A stretch of DNA of 64,000 nt from Nakamurella multipartita DSM 44233 (GTDB lineage: Bacteria; Actinomycetota; Actinomycetes; Mycobacteriales; Nakamurellaceae), in the NCBI RefSeq assembly GCF_000024365.1, contig NC_013235.1, forward strand, positions 1,674,001-1,738,000, read 5' to 3'. Positions 62,444 through 64,000 of this stretch are shown here, in pieces. Position 1 is the stretch's first letter. Every line of letters starts with the position of its first letter. Under the pieces are notes generated by a model. The model saw only the letters and a list, made by a program, of their open reading frames with translations. It did no database searches and was not told the origin of the DNA. Both the position numbers and the translations under genes were made by a program.

Positions 62444-62800
62444 ATGCCCTACACCAGTGACGACTGCCTGTTCTGCAAGATCGTCGCCGGCACCATCCCG
62501 GCCGACGTGGTGCACCGGGACGACCACGTGGTCGCCTTCCGGGACATCAACCCGCAGGCGCCCACGCACATCCTGATCATCCCGACCACCCATTACGAGA
62601 ACGCCGCCGAGGTCGCCGGCGACGACCCCAGCGGCCTGGCCGCCCTGGTGGTCACGGCCCGGGTGCTGGCCCAGGCCGAGGGGATCGACCGGTCCGGGTA
62701 CCGGATCGTCACCAACACCGGCGCCGACGCCGGGCAGAGCGTGTTCCACACCCACCTGCATCTGCTCGGTGGGCGGCGGATGGCCTGGCCGCCCGGCTGA
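62444..62800 (+). CDS. HIT-family (Hint-like) nucleotide-binding protein
   Basis: The 118-residue protein has DCLFCKIVAGTIPADVV, AFRDINPQAPTHILIIPTTH and the histidine triad SVFHTHLHLLGGRRMAWPPG. It would hydrolyse AMP-lysine-type or other nucleoside phosphoramidates. It lies between rsmE/hydrolase and phoH, its normal place in actinobacteria. Confidence 0.95.
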   Translation: MPYTSDDCLFCKIVAGTIPADVVHRDDHVVAFRDINPQAPTHILIIPTTHYENAAEVAGDDPSGLAALVVTARVLAQAEGIDRSGYRIVTNTGADAGQSVFHTHLHLLGGRRMAWPPG

Positions 62801-62835
62801 TCGGCCGGTCGGTCCCGGCCCGGCGCGGGTCTCGG

Positions 62836-62841
62836 TAGAAT
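62836..62841 (+). promoter_or_regulatory. Possible -10 element (TAGAAT) upstream of phoH
   Basis: TAGAAT differs from TATAAT by one base and stands about 90 nt before the phoH start, in a 130-nt gap. No convincing -35 element is seen. Confidence 0.35.
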
Positions 62842-62932
62842 CGAGCGGTGGTCCGACGGTGATCATCACCAGCGACCATCGGGGATGCCCACCAGCGGGC
62901 CACCCGCGTGCGTGAACCTCGAATTAGGGAAA

Positions 62933-64000
<1,068 letters not shown>

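Overview
The window is about 64 kb of very GC-rich DNA with frequent GTG starts, tight 1-4 nt gene overlaps, F420-type oxidoreductases and a coproporphyrin-dependent heme pathway (hemQ/chdC next to hemH and hemY). It is a chromosomal segment of a high-GC actinobacterium. A Nakamurella-like or related Frankia/Pseudonocardia-type lineage is my guess from gene style; the genus is inference only.

The backbone is the conserved actinobacterial run comEA-comEC ... holA-rpsT ... lepA ... hemW-hrcA-dnaJ-rsmE-HIT-phoH, but accessory blocks split it. About 35 kb separates comEC (ends 3898) from holA (starts about 39038), 3.8 kb separates rpsT from lepA, and 10.8 kb separates lepA from hemW. Blocks from left to right: an IS21 istB remnant at the edge; comEA-comEC; an LLM oxidoreductase and a repeat-rich DUF6319-like protein; an RpiR regulator with a phosphotriesterase-like hydrolase and a hydroxyacid dehydrogenase; an IS110 element (about 8711-10174); a cupin phosphoglucose isomerase; and a long rightward polyol/sugar operon (11319-23174). 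That operon holds a KDPG aldolase, two SDRs, two zinc-type polyol dehydrogenases, a GlpK-like kinase, a shikimate-dehydrogenase-like gene, an RbsABC-type importer and a ketose-3-epimerase-like protein. GAAATTTC-type palindromes between the cupin and aldolase genes are good candidates for the RpiR operator. The operon looks damaged: one frameshift in the shikimate-dehydrogenase-like gene, and the permease broken at two places.

Between 23.2 and 27.4 kb lie three copies of a 61-bp near-perfect palindrome, around an FAD monooxygenase, an AAA-type regulator and a 97-residue protein that looks like a free-standing piece of the GyrA coiled-coil region. One copy is read in frame as the C-terminus of the monooxygenase, and another supplies the stop codon of the GyrA-like gene. 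Differences between copies are compensated in the opposite arm.

Next comes a complete leftward heme operon (hemE-hemY-hemQ-hemH-hemC-hemD-hemB-hemL, all translationally coupled) with hemA divergent and an iron-box-like sequence between them. thrC follows, preceded by a clear SAM-I (S-box) riboswitch. After holA-rpsT there is an ECF42-type sigma factor with its usual DGPF-domain partner and a DHFR-like protein, then lepA. A TetR-controlled redox cluster, a membrane sensor-domain protein, an MFS transporter, a quinone oxidoreductase and a large secreted ExeM/NucH-type nuclease follow. The right end is hemW, a small ParB-like protein, hrcA behind a degenerate CIRCE element, dnaJ, rsmE, a hydrolase, a HIT protein and the start of phoH, which runs off the edge. 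I recognised no rRNA, tRNA or CRISPR.
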